Positions 45,269 to 54,703 of a DNA stretch of 64,000 bases are shown one piece after another (the first letter of the stretch is position 1; each line of letters starts with the position of its first letter). This DNA comes from Pseudomonas sp. JM0905a (GTDB taxonomy: Bacteria; Pseudomonadota; Gammaproteobacteria; Pseudomonadales; Pseudomonadaceae): the NCBI RefSeq assembly GCF_014700075.1, contig NZ_JACXBU010000004.1, forward strand, positions 248,001 to 312,000. Reading direction: 5' to 3'. The notes beneath the pieces were generated by a model. The model was given only the letters and a program-made list of their open reading frames with translations. It was not told where the DNA came from and did not search any database. The translations under genes were made by a program, and so were the position numbers.

Positions 45269-45919
45269 TCAACAGGCCCCGACAGGACGCAGGAATCGCC
45301 GCACTCCACCCGCCTCGAGACCATCCACCCAGGCCTCGCAGATCTGCACGCCCTGGTCCGGGGTGAAGGTCTGCGGATTCAGCCCGGACTCCAGCCAGAG
45401 GCCGTCCAGCAGCGCACTCAGGCTGATGGCGGCGAGTTCCGCGTCAAAACCCTGCCAGCCCTCCTCCAGCGCCAGTTCGGTGAGCACCTTGACGAGGATG
45501 GCGCGGTACTCGCCATAGGAATGGTCGTGGGCCTGATTGATGGACTGGGCGGTCTTCACCGCGCCCCAGAAGGCCAGCCAGGCATCCAGAAGCTGCGGGT
45601 CCAGCAGTTCGGCGCAGAACGACGCCTGGAAGAACGCCGACAGGCGCGCCCGCGGGCCGGGCGGTGCCTCGTCGATGGCATCGCGCAGGAGTTTCATCAC
45701 CCGCCCGGTGACGGCCAGGTAAGCCTCGGCCACCAGTTCGTCCTTGCTCGCGTAATGGTGGTTGATCAGCCCCACGGAGACACCGGCTTCGGCGCAGATC
45801 TTGCGGATGGACGCCCCCTGGAAGCCATGTCGCTTGAGGCAGGTGAGGGTCGCTTCGATCAGGTGGGCCTTGCGCAGCTCGGGGTCCAGACGGGAGTAGC
45901 GCACATCCTGGGTTGTCAT
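45269..45919 (-). CDS. TetR-family regulator, BetI-like
   Basis: This 216-residue repressor-type protein has an N-terminal helix-turn-helix (GASIRKICAEAGVSVGLINH) followed by HYASKDELVAEAYLAVTGRV. The C-terminal domain contains AWLAFWGAVKTAQSINQAHD and LSALLDGLWLESGL, as in BetI. The ATG at 45917-45919 has AGGAG ten bases upstream. It is divergent from the PotF-like gene, and a 26-base inverted repeat lies between them. A likely role is control of the polyamine-type module; the ligand is unknown. Confidence 0.82.
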   Translation of the reverse strand: MTTQDVRYSRLDPELRKAHLIEATLTCLKRHGFQGASIRKICAEAGVSVGLINHHYASKDELVAEAYLAVTGRVMKLLRDAIDEAPPGPRARLSAFFQASFCAELLDPQLLDAWLAFWGAVKTAQSINQAHDHSYGEYRAILVKVLTELALEEGWQGFDAELAAISLSALLDGLWLESGLNPQTFTPDQGVQICEAWVDGLEAGGVRRFLRPVGAC

Positions 45920-45934
45920 GCCGACAGCTCCTGT

Positions 45935-45960
45935 AGTCGTTCTCGCAGTTCTGAACGACT
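45935..45960. promoter_or_regulatory. Candidate operator: AGTCGTTC-N10-GAACGACT
   Basis: Two perfect 8-base inverted half-sites with a ten-base spacer lie in the 154-base divergent gap, 15 bases upstream of the TetR-family start. This is the usual size and location of an autoregulatory TetR operator. Binding is inferred. Confidence 0.55.
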
Positions 45961-46073
45961 GTACAGGAACCCGAGGCACGCCACCTACCCGTTCGGGTTA
46001 TGGCCGCTACCCGGCAGAGAGCACACAGTAGGCAGCAAGGTGACTCGATAACAACAAGTAGAGGTGAACCGAC

Positions 46074-47168
46074 ATGCGCAAGACCCTGGCTGCAGCCTTC
46101 AGTGCGACACTGATCCTGATGCCGGCACTCAGTCCGGCGGACGATAGCAACACCCTGCGCCTGTACAACTGGTCGGACTACATCGGCGAACACACCCTCG
46201 CCGACTTCGAGAAGGCCACCGGAATCAAGGTGGTCTACGACACCTTCGACTCCTACGAGACGGTCCAGGGCAAGCTGCTGCCGGGCCGTTCCGGCTACGA
46301 CCTGGTGGTGCTCAATGCCGCCCTGGTGCCGCCGCTGTTGAAAGCCGGGGTCTTCCAGCCGCTGGACAAGGGCCGCCTGCCCAGCTGGGGCAACCTTGAC
46401 CCTCAGGTGCTGGCCAGCCTGGAGCACTTCGACCCGGGCGTGACCTACTCGGCGCCCTACACCTGGGGCAGCAACGGCATCACCTACAACGTCGACATGA
46501 TCAAGGCGCGCATGCCCGACGCCCCCATCGGCTCCCTGGCGATGGTCTTCGATCCCGAAGTGGTGTCACGTTTCGCCGATTGCGGCGTGACCCTGATCGA
46601 TTCGCCCACCGATGTGCTCCCACTGGCGCTGGCCTACCTCGGCCGCGACCCGAACAGCGCGGCCCCTGAAGACCTCAAGGCCGCCCAGGATCTGCTGATG
46701 AAGGTGCGCCCCTACATCCGCAAGTTCGACTCCATGAGCTATCTCAACGGCCTGGCCAATGGCGACCAGTGCATCGCCATGACCTGGTCCGGCGACTACG
46801 CCACCGCCCAGGCCCGCGCCACCGAGGCCGGCGCCAAGGTGAAGCTGGACTACTTCATTCCCAAGGAGGGCTCGCTGATCTGGTTCGACGACTTCTACAT
46901 CCCCAAGGACGCGCCCCATGTGGAGAACGCTCACACGTTCATCGAATACATGCTGCAACCCAAGGTGATTGCCCAGGTCACCGACTACATCCGCTACGCC
47001 AACAGCAACCAGGCCGCCACGCCCCTGATTTCGGCCGAGGTGCGCAACGATCCGGCGATCTACCCCGACGACGCAACCCGCGCCCGCCTCTTCACCCAGA
47101 AGACCCAGCCGCAGAAGGCCATGCGCCTGATTACCCGCACCTGGAATGCGGTCAAGACCGGCAAATGA
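46074..47168 (+). CDS. PotF-like periplasmic polyamine-binding protein
   Basis: This 364-residue product has a signal peptide ([20 protein letters not shown]) and the PotF/SpuD signature [20 protein letters not shown], followed by [20 protein letters not shown]. The family segments [13 protein letters not shown] and YINPEA-like [20 protein letters not shown] are present. No PotGHI-type permease genes lie next to it, so it may share a transporter coded elsewhere or act as a sensor. It is followed 31 bases on by the class III aminotransferase. Confidence 0.87.
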   Translation: MRKTLAAAFSATLILMPALSPADDSNTLRLYNWSDYIGEHTLADFEKATGIKVVYDTFDSYETVQGKLLPGRSGYDLVVLNAALVPPLLKAGVFQPLDKGRLPSWGNLDPQVLASLEHFDPGVTYSAPYTWGSNGITYNVDMIKARMPDAPIGSLAMVFDPEVVSRFADCGVTLIDSPTDVLPLALAYLGRDPNSAAPEDLKAAQDLLMKVRPYIRKFDSMSYLNGLANGDQCIAMTWSGDYATAQARATEAGAKVKLDYFIPKEGSLIWFDDFYIPKDAPHVENAHTFIEYMLQPKVIAQVTDYIRYANSNQAATPLISAEVRNDPAIYPDDATRARLFTQKTQPQKAMRLITRTWNAVKTGK

Positions 47169-47199
47169 ATTGAACTGCCCAGCATCCGAGAGCACGACC

Positions 47200-48618
47200 A
47201 TGAAGACCCCAAACGCCGACTTCTTCGCCCAGTTCGACAATGAGAGCCTCGTGGCCGCCGACAAGGCGCACTACATGCACGGCTACCACATCTTCGACGA
47301 CCACCGGGAAAACGGCGCACTGAACATCGCAGCAGGCGAAGGCGCCTACATCTACGACACCGCCGGCAACCGCTACCTGGACGCGGTGGGCGGCATGTGG
47401 TGTACCAACATCGGCCTGGGTCGCGAAGAAATGGCCGAGGCCATCGCCGACCAGGTCCGCCAGTTGGCCTACTCCAATCCGTTCTGCGACATGGCCAACG
47501 TCAAGGCCATCGAACTCTGCGAGAAGCTGGCGGAACTGGCACCCGGTGACCTGAACCATGTGTTCCTCACCACCGGTGGCTCCACCGCCGTGGACACCGC
47601 CTACCGTCTGGTGCAGTACTACCAGAACTGCCGTGGGAAGCCGGAGAAGAAGCACGTCATCACCCGCATCAATGCCTACCACGGCTCCACCTTCCTCACC
47701 ATGTCCCTGGGCGGCAAGGCGGCGGACCGCCCGTCGGAGTTCGACTTCCTCAAGGACCGTATCCACCACATTTCCTGCCCCAACCCCTACCGCGCGCCAG
47801 CGGGCATGGACGAAGCGCAGTTCCTGGAATTCCTGGTCAACGAATTCGAGGACAAGATCCTCACCCTGGGCGCAGACCGGGTAGGAGCCTTCTTCGCCGA
47901 ACCGATCATGGGTTCAGGTGGCGTGATCATCCCGCCGGCCGGCTACCACAAGCGCATGTGGGAGGTTTGCCAGCGTCACGATGTGCTGTACATCTCGGAC
48001 GAGGTAGTGACCTCCTTCGGCCGCCTGGGCGCCTTCTTCGCCTCGGAAGAGGTGTTCGGTGTGGTGCCGGACATCATCACCACCGCCAAGGGGCTGACTT
48101 CCGGTTATCTGCCGCTGGGTGCCTGCATCTTCTCCGACCGCATCTGGAACGTGATCGGTGAGCCGGGCAAGGGACGCTGCTTCAGCCACGGTTTCACCTA
48201 CAGCGGCCACCCGGTGAGCTGCGTCAGCGCGCTGAAGAACATCGAGATCATCCAGCGGGAAAACCTGCTGCCCCACGTGGACGAGGTGGGTACCTACCTG
48301 GAGGAGCGCCTGCAGAGCCTCGCAGACCTGCCGCTGGTGGGCAGCGTGCGCTGCAAGAAACTCATGGCCTGCGTCGAGTTCGTCGCCGACAAGGCGAGCA
48401 AGGCCCTGTTCCCCGACGAGCTGAACATCGGCGAACAGATCCACCTGCGGGCGCAGAAACGCGGCCTGCTGGTACGGCCCATCGTGCACCTGAACGTGAT
48501 GTCGCCGCCGCTGACCATCACCCGCGCCCAGGTGGACGAGATCGTCGACACACTGCGCGAGGCGATCCTCGAAACCGCCGAGGCTCTCCGTAAAAGTGGC
48601 GACTATGCAGGCAACTGA
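47200..48618 (+). CDS. Class III aminotransferase (polyamine/omega-amino acid type)
   Basis: This PLP-dependent omega-transaminase has 472 residues. The PLP lysine is in [20 protein letters not shown] and the conserved Asp in [16 protein letters not shown]. The start motif [20 protein letters not shown] is typical of SpuC- and beta-alanine-pyruvate-type enzymes. The ATG at 47200 gives a normal N-terminus. Adjacent to a PotF-like protein, it probably deaminates a polyamine or omega-amino acid. The exact substrate is not readable, and it is not clearly SpuC. Confidence 0.85.
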   Translation: MKTPNADFFAQFDNESLVAADKAHYMHGYHIFDDHRENGALNIAAGEGAYIYDTAGNRYLDAVGGMWCTNIGLGREEMAEAIADQVRQLAYSNPFCDMANVKAIELCEKLAELAPGDLNHVFLTTGGSTAVDTAYRLVQYYQNCRGKPEKKHVITRINAYHGSTFLTMSLGGKAADRPSEFDFLKDRIHHISCPNPYRAPAGMDEAQFLEFLVNEFEDKILTLGADRVGAFFAEPIMGSGGVIIPPAGYHKRMWEVCQRHDVLYISDEVVTSFGRLGAFFASEEVFGVVPDIITTAKGLTSGYLPLGACIFSDRIWNVIGEPGKGRCFSHGFTYSGHPVSCVSALKNIEIIQRENLLPHVDEVGTYLEERLQSLADLPLVGSVRCKKLMACVEFVADKASKALFPDELNIGEQIHLRAQKRGLLVRPIVHLNVMSPPLTITRAQVDEIVDTLREAILETAEALRKSGDYAGN

Positions 48619-49510
48619 CGGCGTCTGGTCGCTGCCCGGCGACGCCAGTAGACTGCCGGACATGACCGAGTCCCACCCTGCCAGCACCACCCACGCCGCC
48701 CTGCATGCCTGGCATGCGGGGCTGGCCCGCGCCATGGCCAGCGTCGCCGAACCTTCGTTCTGCGAGCGCCTGATCGATGCATTGCGAAGCCTGGTGCCCA
48801 TCGAGTCGGTGCTGCTGGGCCTGGAATGCAAGGGATTGGCGCCGCGACCGCTCTACCAGTGCGGCATCCCCACCGAGTACCGCGAGGCGCTGATCGAGCG
48901 CTACTACGCTCGCGGCTACCTGCTGGACCCCTTCTGCCTGGCCATGGAGAACGGCTTGGCCGAAGGCTTCTACCACCTCTCGGAAATCGCCCCGGACGAT
49001 TTCTTCAACAGCGAGTACTACCGCACCAACTACCTGAAATGCGGCTCGGTGGAAGACGCGCATTTCATCGTCGACCTCGGCGGACAGCGCAAGGTATCCC
49101 TCTGCGTGTACCAGGGCCGCAGCGGGGCACGCTTCAGCCAGGAAGAACTCGCGCTGCTGCGGACAGCGCACCCGCTGGTGCGCGAACTGGTTCGTCAGTT
49201 CGACGAGCGCGGAGGCCTGATCCGCAGCCTGGATGGCCACGGCTCGGCCCCCTTGCACAGCGCTGCTCCCGCTGGCCTCAACCAGCAGATCCGCGAAGCC
49301 TTCATGAACTTCGGCAGCGACCGGCTCACCGAACGCGAACGGGAAATCGCCCACCTGCTGCTGCGCGGGCACTCGGCCAAGTCCAGCGCCAAGGTACTGG
49401 AGATCTCCCCGGAAACCGTGCGCATGCATCGCAAGAATCTCTATACCAAGCTGGAAATCAGTTCCCAGGCAGAGCTTTTCGCCCTGTTCATCGACTGGCT
49501 GACGGCCTGA
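48605..49510 (+). CDS. LuxR-type transcriptional regulator
   Basis: This protein of about 301 residues has an N-terminal sensory-like domain without a recognised fold and a C-terminal GerE/LuxR helix-turn-helix. The latter reads [20 protein letters not shown] and [20 protein letters not shown]. The start is uncertain: ATG at 48605 overlaps the aminotransferase by 14 bases, ATG at 48662 does not, and neither has a strong ribosome site. Position suggests regulation of the aminotransferase/PotF genes. It lacks clear acyl-homoserine-lactone residues by eye, so quorum sensing is not claimed. Confidence 0.8.
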   Translation: MQATDGVWSLPGDASRLPDMTESHPASTTHAALHAWHAGLARAMASVAEPSFCERLIDALRSLVPIESVLLGLECKGLAPRPLYQCGIPTEYREALIERYYARGYLLDPFCLAMENGLAEGFYHLSEIAPDDFFNSEYYRTNYLKCGSVEDAHFIVDLGGQRKVSLCVYQGRSGARFSQEELALLRTAHPLVRELVRQFDERGGLIRSLDGHGSAPLHSAAPAGLNQQIREAFMNFGSDRLTEREREIAHLLLRGHSAKSSAKVLEISPETVRMHRKNLYTKLEISSQAELFALFIDWLTA

Positions 49511-49544
49511 GGCGCGTTTTCATTGGTCAGGTCCGCAACCACCC

Positions 49545-49602
49545 TGTAGGAGCCAGCTTGCTGGCGAACAGGGGCCATTCGCTGGCAAGCCAGCGCCTGC
49601 AT
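49545..49602. repeat. REP-type inverted pair TGTAGGAGCCAGCTTGCTGGC
   Basis: TGTAGGAGCCAGCTTGCTGGCGAA is followed 14 bases later by TTCGCTGGCAAGCCAGCGCC, an inverted, slightly diverged partner. It is a Pseudomonas REP doublet in the 254-base gap between the LuxR gene and ohr. It may terminate the LuxR message. Nothing else of note was seen in the gap. Confidence 0.8.
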
Positions 49603-49764
49603 GCCGTGCGGTTAACTGCAACACTCAGCGCCGTAGCCAGGCAGGGAGCGACCAGGGTGCACCTACAGGTGGTACAGGCACAACCTTTTCAGTCGGACGG
49701 CACTGGGCAGATCCGATCCTTTGACTAGGCTTGCTTGTCTCTGCCACCAATCCGGAGACCCGCC

Positions 49765-50190
49765 ATGCCCATCGAGAAAGCCTTGTACACCGCCCATGCC
49801 GAAGCCTACGGCGGCCGTGAAGGCCGCGCCGTGTCATCGGACGGCGTGCTGGATGTGAAGCTGACCACGCCGAAGGAACTGGGCGGACCGGGCGGCGAGG
49901 GAACCAACCCCGAGCAGTTGTTCGCTGCGGGTTACTCGGCCTGCTTCCTCGGCGCCATCAAGTTCGTTGCCGGCAAGGAAAAGATCACCCTGAGCGAGGA
50001 CACCTACATAGAAGGCGCGGTGGGCATCGGCACCTTGCCCACCGGCTTCGGCATCGAGGTCGAACTGAAGATTTCCCTGCCCGGCCTGGACAAACAGGCA
50101 GCGAAGGAGCTGGTGGACAAGGCGCATATCGTCTGCCCGTACTCCAATGCCACGCGGGGCAACATCAACGTGACCCTTACCCTCGTGTAA
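49765..50190 (+). CDS. ohr: Organic hydroperoxide resistance protein Ohr (OsmC family)
   Basis: Ohr is a cytoplasmic thiol peroxidase that reduces organic and fatty-acid hydroperoxides. The 141-residue product has the two redox cysteines in [15 protein letters not shown] and [14 protein letters not shown], and the [12 protein letters not shown] start of the first. The ATG at 49765 has GGAG upstream. No OhrR regulator is adjacent. It shares a bidirectional terminator with cheR. Confidence 0.92.
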   Translation: MPIEKALYTAHAEAYGGREGRAVSSDGVLDVKLTTPKELGGPGGEGTNPEQLFAAGYSACFLGAIKFVAGKEKITLSEDTYIEGAVGIGTLPTGFGIEVELKISLPGLDKQAAKELVDKAHIVCPYSNATRGNINVTLTLV

Positions 50191-50210
50191 TACGCGCGAG
50201 CAAGAAAAAA

Positions 50211-50229
50211 GGGAGGCCATTGGCCTCCC
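50211..50229. terminator. Bidirectional terminator between ohr and cheR
   Basis: GGGAGGCC-ATT-GGCCTCCC has AAGAAAAAA on its left and TTCTTCATTT on its right, so it can stop the plus-strand ohr message and the minus-strand cheR message. It overlaps neither gene, though cheR ends four bases away. Confidence 0.88.
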
Positions 50230-50233
50230 TTCT

Positions 50234-51061
50234 TCATTTCACCTTGTAGATGATCCCCGGACTGCACTGGACCATCTGATAGAGGTCAGGCAGGCCGTTG
50301 AGGGCCTCGGACGCGCCGAGGAACAGGTAGCCGCCCGGCTTGAGGGTGGCGTGGATGCGAGTGAGGATGTCCTTCTTCACTTCCGCGGAGAAGTAGATCA
50401 GCACATTGCGGCAGAAGACGATATCGAACTTGCCCAACGCCGCGTAGCTGTCCAGCAGGTTCAGCGGACGGAACTCCACACGGCTGCGAATCGCCGGCTT
50501 CACCGCCCAGCGCCCCGGCCCCTTCGGATCGAAGTAGCGTGCCAGACGTTCCTGGGACAAGCCCCGGCCCATGGCCAGGCTGTCGTATTCGCCGGAACGG
50601 CAGGCCGCCAGCATGGAACTGGACAGGTCGGTTGCGACGATACGCGCCCCCGCCTTGAGCTGGCCGAGATTGATCTTTTCGTATTCGTCGATCGCCATCG
50701 AAATGGAGAACGGCTCCTGTCCCGACGAACTGGCCGCCGACCAGATGCGCAGGGGCTGGTTCGGGCTGGCCTTGATCAACTCGGGCAGAACCCGGCTCTT
50801 CAGCACCTCGAAGGGATAGGTATCGCGAAACCACAGGGTTTCGTTGGTGGTCATGGCATCGATGACCTGCTCGCGCAGGCCACCCCGGGAGAACCCCTGG
50901 ATACGCTGGGTGAGCTCACCCAGGGTCTTGATGCCGTTCTGTTCCATCAGCTTGTTCAGCCGGCTGGAGACCAGATACTGCTTGTTGCTGCCCAGCAGGA
51001 TGCCGCAGGTCTTTTCCAGGAATACCCGGAACTGCTCGAACTCCACATTGCCTGAAGACAC
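50234..51061 (-). CDS. cheR: Chemotaxis protein methyltransferase CheR
   Basis: CheR methylates glutamates of chemoreceptors using SAM. The 275-residue product has the N-terminal helical domain (residues about 1-70). The catalytic Rossmann domain shows LRIWSAASSSGQEPFSISMA, the IVATDLSSSMLAACRSGEYD segment and FDIVFCRNVLIYFSAEVKKD. It lies 42 bases after cheV. In P. aeruginosa this locus is cheR1 (PA3348). Confidence 0.95.
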   Translation of the reverse strand: MSSGNVEFEQFRVFLEKTCGILLGSNKQYLVSSRLNKLMEQNGIKTLGELTQRIQGFSRGGLREQVIDAMTTNETLWFRDTYPFEVLKSRVLPELIKASPNQPLRIWSAASSSGQEPFSISMAIDEYEKINLGQLKAGARIVATDLSSSMLAACRSGEYDSLAMGRGLSQERLARYFDPKGPGRWAVKPAIRSRVEFRPLNLLDSYAALGKFDIVFCRNVLIYFSAEVKKDILTRIHATLKPGGYLFLGASEALNGLPDLYQMVQCSPGIIYKVK

Positions 51062-51103
51062 TAAGGGCGCCTCACCGATCTGTTTCCTTGTCAGGGGGCC
51101 GAA

Positions 51104-52036
51104 TCAGCCCCCGTCCGTTACCTTGATGCGTTCCACGACTCGCGCCGCCAGGTCGTCCGGCTTGAACTTGGCGAGGAAGTCATCCGCCCCCACCTTCTTC
51201 ACCATTGCCTGGTTGAACACGCCGGAAAGCGAAGTATGCAGGAGGATGTGCAACTTCTGCATGCGCGGATCGTTGCGAATTTCCGCCGTCAGGGTGTAGC
51301 CGTCCATCTCCGGCATCTCGATGTCGGAAACGATCATCAGCAGTTCCTGCTCCGGCGCCTTGCCTTCCTCCACCATCTCACGCAGGTAGTTGTAGGCCTG
51401 GCGCCCGTCATTGAGTGCCTTGACCTCGACACCGACGGTTTCCAGGCAGCGGATCACCTGCTTTCGCGCAACCGACGAGTCGTCGACGATCAGGACCCGC
51501 TTGCTGACGGCCTTGCTCTGGGTCTCGATATCGATCACGCCGGCGGACACCACCTCGGAGGTAGGCGCCACTTCGGCGAGGATCTTCTCGACGTCGATGA
51601 TCTCCACCAACTGCTTGTCGACCCGGGTTACCGCCGTCAAGTAGTGCTCGCGCCCGGTTCCCTTGGGTGGCGGATGGATCTCCTCCCAGTTCATGTTGAC
51701 GATGCGCTCCACCGAGCGCACCAGGAATCCCTGCACCTTGGTGTTGTATTCCGTGATGATGACGAAACTGTTCTTCAGGTCATCCAGGCCTCTGCGCCCG
51801 GTCGCCATGGACAGGTCGAGAATCGGAATGGTACCTCCACGGATATTGGCGACCCCTCGCACCACCGGGCTGGATTTGGGCATCAGGGTGAGGCGGGGGC
51901 ACTGCAGCACCTCCTTCACCTTGAACACGTTAATGCCGTAGAGCTGCGATCCGTCGAGACGGAACAGCAGCAACTCCAGGCGGTTCTGCCCGACCAGTTG
52001 GGTACGCTGGTTAACCGAATCCAAAACTCCGGCCAT
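51104..52036 (-). CDS. cheV: Chemotaxis coupling protein CheV
   Basis: CheV couples receptors to CheA and carries its own receiver domain. The 310-residue product has an N-terminal CheW domain (residues about 10-150, INVFKVKEVLQCPRLTLMPK). The C-terminal receiver has VLIVDDSSVARKQV and phospho-acceptor LMIVSDIEMPEMDGYTL. The ATG at 52034-52036 has GGAG upstream; the longer frame is not needed. It is divergent from flgA across a 76-base region with an RpoN site facing flgA. Confidence 0.95.
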   Translation of the reverse strand: MAGVLDSVNQRTQLVGQNRLELLLFRLDGSQLYGINVFKVKEVLQCPRLTLMPKSSPVVRGVANIRGGTIPILDLSMATGRRGLDDLKNSFVIITEYNTKVQGFLVRSVERIVNMNWEEIHPPPKGTGREHYLTAVTRVDKQLVEIIDVEKILAEVAPTSEVVSAGVIDIETQSKAVSKRVLIVDDSSVARKQVIRCLETVGVEVKALNDGRQAYNYLREMVEEGKAPEQELLMIVSDIEMPEMDGYTLTAEIRNDPRMQKLHILLHTSLSGVFNQAMVKKVGADDFLAKFKPDDLAARVVERIKVTDGG

Positions 52037-52085
52037 GACCAGACTCCTATTACAAGCCACTGAACGCCTGCATCAGCCTAGCAGG

Positions 52086-52101
52086 CGGCACGAGCCTTGC
52101 T
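52086..52101 (+). promoter_or_regulatory. RpoN promoter of flgA
   Basis: The plus strand reads CGGCACG-AGCC-TTGCT, with one mismatch to the consensus. The expected start of transcription is about 52112, one base before an in-frame ATG at 52113. The flgA start codon is thus probably further in. Confidence 0.85.
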
Positions 52102-52121
52102 TCTATGTTTGCATGAACACC

Positions 52122-52874
52122 ATGACGACGCTTTTCCGACACTTGATGGCAAAACGCCGCAAATCGCTTGCGGCTGTTTTACCTGCTTTGTGCTGTCTCG
52201 GCTACAGTCCCGCGTCGAGTGCGAATCTGACGTCACCTGAGGTACTTATCGGCACAGCCGAAGGCTTTCTTGAGTTCGCCGTCGAAGAATATCTGCAGCG
52301 GAGCAATATCCAGGGCCGCAGCGAAATCCAGGTCAATCGCCTCGATCCACGCCTGCGCCTGACGGAGTGCGACAAGGATTTGACGACCCGGCTGGAAAGC
52401 CCCGCCCAGCCGCTGGGACGCGTCACGGTAAGGATTCGTTGTGACGGCAGCGCCCCGTGGACGGTGTTCGTCCCGGCCCAGGTCAGGCTGTACCGTGAGG
52501 TGGTGGTGGTGACCCGGCCGCTGCGCCGTGGAGCACCGATCGCCGCCCAGGACGTGGCTGTTGCCGAGCGCGACGTGGGCACCCTGAACCAGGGTTTCCT
52601 TACCGACCCGGCGCAGATCATCGGCCAGAAGACCACTCGCGCCCTACTCCCCGATCAGGTACTGGCGCCGCTGCATCTGCAGCAGGCCGAAGTGGTGAGC
52701 AAGGGCGATCAGGTGGTGATCAGCGCGGCGAGCGCCTCGATCAATGTCCGCATGCCGGGTGAGGCCCTGACCAATGGCGCCCCAGGCGAACAGATCCGGG
52801 TTCGCAACCTGAGCTCCGGCCGTGTGATCAAGGCCCGCGTCAAGGCGCCCGGCCAGGTCCAGGTGGACATGTAG
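52122..52874 (+). CDS. flgA: P-ring assembly chaperone FlgA
   Basis: FlgA is the periplasmic chaperone of the P-ring protein FlgI. The product has about 250 residues, with a basic N-terminus and signal peptide (AKRRKSLAAVLPALCCLGYS, cleavage after PASSA) and a C-terminal SAF domain (VVVTRPLRRGAPIAAQDVAV, ALLPDQVLAPLHLQQ). The start is uncertain: ATGs at 52113, 52122 and 52146 are in frame, none has a good ribosome site, and the RpoN promoter predicts a message starting near 52112. I therefore prefer 52122 or 52146. flgM follows from its own promoter. Confidence 0.9.
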   Translation: MTTLFRHLMAKRRKSLAAVLPALCCLGYSPASSANLTSPEVLIGTAEGFLEFAVEEYLQRSNIQGRSEIQVNRLDPRLRLTECDKDLTTRLESPAQPLGRVTVRIRCDGSAPWTVFVPAQVRLYREVVVVTRPLRRGAPIAAQDVAVAERDVGTLNQGFLTDPAQIIGQKTTRALLPDQVLAPLHLQQAEVVSKGDQVVISAASASINVRMPGEALTNGAPGEQIRVRNLSSGRVIKARVKAPGQVQVDM

Positions 52875-52938
52875 GCATGAATCCGCTGGCGCCGAAGCGG
52901 GCTGATTTCTTAAACTCAGCCGGTACGAAAGAATTTTC

Positions 52939-52965
52939 TAAAGTTATCCCGGACAGGGCCGATAA
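52939..52965 (+). promoter_or_regulatory. FliA (sigma28) promoter of flgM
   Basis: TAAAG, a 14-base spacer and GCCGATAA form an exact match to the FliA consensus. The start near 52972 gives a leader of about 32 bases to flgM. Since FlgM inhibits FliA, this is an autoregulatory loop. The flgA-flgM gap (129 bases) holds nothing else. Confidence 0.93.
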
Positions 52966-53003
52966 AACGGTAAGCGTCCAAATAGCGTCCGAGGTTCAGC
53001 ACC

Positions 53004-53342
53004 ATGGTTATCGACTTCAACCGGCTCAATAACGGCCCCACCCCCGCCAACACGGGGCGTACCGGCAGCACCCAGGTCGGCAAGAGCGAAACCGTCACCA
53101 GTGGCCAGGCTGCTCCGGCCCAGAACACCGGCGAGCAGGCTCCGGCTGCGAAGAGCGGCGAGTCCGTGCACCTGAGCAGCGAAGCTCAGGTGCTGCAGCA
53201 AGCCGGCGAAAAACTGCGCGACCTGCCCGTGGTGGACAAGGAGCGCGTTGAAAAGCTCAAGCAGGCCATTGCCGACGGCACCTATCAGGTCGACAGCAAT
53301 CGCGTGGCCGGCAAGCTGCTGAACTTCGAATCCCAGCGCTAG
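53004..53342 (+). CDS. flgM: Anti-sigma28 factor FlgM
   Basis: FlgM holds FliA inactive until the hook is complete and is then exported. The 112-residue protein has the N-terminal [20 protein letters not shown], a disordered Gln/Ala/Ser-rich middle and the FliA-binding C-terminal part ([38 protein letters not shown]). It is followed by flgN after 49 bases. The matching fliA gene is not in this window. Confidence 0.95.
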   Translation: MVIDFNRLNNGPTPANTGRTGSTQVGKSETVTSGQAAPAQNTGEQAPAAKSGESVHLSSEAQVLQQAGEKLRDLPVVDKERVEKLKQAIADGTYQVDSNRVAGKLLNFESQR

Positions 53343-53391
53343 TCCACGGGCAGCGCTGGGGAACCTGGACGCCCGATCCCCCAGAGCTCGT

Positions 53392-53859
53392 ATGCACGAT
53401 ACCAACCTGCTTCAGCTGTTCACCGACGATATCGGCCACGCCCAACGATTGCTTGAGCTGATGGACGAAGAATTCCAGGCCCTGGGCGAACGCGATCTCG
53501 CCCGCCTGGAACAACTGCTTGCCGACAAGCAGCCCCTGCTCGCCCAACTTGACCAGCATGCTCGCCAGCGCAGCCAACTGCTGACCAGCCTCCAGCTGAG
53601 CACCGACCGCACCGGATTGCAGCAATTCGCCGAACGTTTCGCCCTGGGCCAGGAAGTGCTCGAGCGCAGCGACGAACTGGGCGAGCTGCTCGAGCGCTGC
53701 AAGGAGGCCAACGAGCGCAATGGCCGCCTGATTCGCGCCAATCGTGCATCGGTTGGCAGCATGCTCGGTATCCTGCGTGGCGGTGATACGCCCAGCCTCT
53801 ATGACAGCCGAGGTGCGACGGCTAGAATCGGCCAGCAGCGCCCGCTCAGCCAGGCCTGA
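53392..53859 (+). CDS. flgN: Flagellar export chaperone FlgN
   Basis: FlgN is the chaperone for the junction proteins FlgK and FlgL. The 155-residue product is almost fully alpha-helical and charged (LMDEEFQALGERDLARLEQL, LGELLERCKEANERNGRLIR). The ANRASVGSMLGILRGG tail is typical of the family. It lies between flgM and flgZ as in other Pseudomonas. The identification rests on helical pattern, length and position. Confidence 0.9.
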   Translation: MHDTNLLQLFTDDIGHAQRLLELMDEEFQALGERDLARLEQLLADKQPLLAQLDQHARQRSQLLTSLQLSTDRTGLQQFAERFALGQEVLERSDELGELLERCKEANERNGRLIRANRASVGSMLGILRGGDTPSLYDSRGATARIGQQRPLSQA

Positions 53860-53949
53860 CAAGACATTACAAGAAAGGCACGGAGACACGCAGGCACGAC
53901 GCCGCCACTCTTCGTGTGACCCGCTTTTGCGTTCGGAGAGACCTGGACC

Positions 53950-54699
53950 GTGTCCAACCCATTCCACGAAGATAACGGCCCACAGCCCCCCAAAGTGCTC
54001 AAGGCAACGGTCGAAATCCTGGCCAATCTTCGTCTGCTGCAGCAGCACCACGATCCCCTGATCATCACCTTCCACAACCGCAACCAGCGATTCCAGAGCT
54101 ACCTGGTGGAGGTGGACCGCGACCGCGGCCTGATCGCCCTGGATGAGCTGATCCCGAACGACGGTGAACGCTTCCTGAAGAACGGCGAGACCTTCCGCGT
54201 CGAAGGCTTCCACGAAGGCGTGCGCATCGCCTGGGAAACCCAGCAGCCGGCTACGGTCGGCGAGTTCGAAGGTGACCGCTGCTACTGGTGCCCCCTGCCC
54301 GCTGAAGTGACCTATCACCAGCGCCGTAACGCCTTCCGCGCCCCGCTCAAGCAAACCCAGCTGGTGCCCATCGAACTGGATGGCGACAGGCTGTCGGCAC
54401 CGGTCAAGGGCGTGATGCTGGATGTCTCTGCCACGGGTTGCAAACTGCGCTTCGAAGGCGACTTGAGCGGCCGCCTGCAAACGGGACAGGTCTATGAGCG
54501 CTTCACCGCCCGGATGCCCATCGGCCCCATCACCACCCCTGTGGAACTGCGCCACCTGAGCTACGACGAAAAGCTCGGCATGAGCTTCGCCGGCATTCGC
54601 TTCCACAAGATGAGCGGGCTGGTGCAACGCAACGTCGAGCGCTTCGTCTACCAGTTGCAACGCGAAGCGCGACGCTTCGAGAAAGACGAACTCTTCTGA
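53950..54699 (+). CDS. flgZ: c-di-GMP-binding flagellar brake protein FlgZ (YcgR family)
   Basis: FlgZ binds c-di-GMP and slows swimming through the stators. The 249-residue protein starts at a GTG, with GGAGAG about ten bases upstream. It has an N-terminal YcgR-N domain and a C-terminal PilZ domain with both ligand motifs: RRNAFR (RxxxR) and [13 protein letters not shown] (DxSxxG). The c-di-GMP site is therefore intact. The gene ends in a strong hairpin shared with the opposite gene. Confidence 0.92.
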   Translation: MSNPFHEDNGPQPPKVLKATVEILANLRLLQQHHDPLIITFHNRNQRFQSYLVEVDRDRGLIALDELIPNDGERFLKNGETFRVEGFHEGVRIAWETQQPATVGEFEGDRCYWCPLPAEVTYHQRRNAFRAPLKQTQLVPIELDGDRLSAPVKGVMLDVSATGCKLRFEGDLSGRLQTGQVYERFTARMPIGPITTPVELRHLSYDEKLGMSFAGIRFHKMSGLVQRNVERFVYQLQREARRFEKDELF

Positions 54700-54703
54700 T
54701 TCG

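Noticed and set aside
46074-47168. Full ABC polyamine importer
   Set aside because: Only the binding protein is present; no permease or ATPase genes occur nearby.
48605-49510. Quorum-sensing LuxR with acyl-homoserine-lactone domain
   Set aside because: Only the C-terminal helix-turn-helix is clear. The N-terminal part shows no convincing autoinducer-binding pattern, and there is no luxI-type gene.
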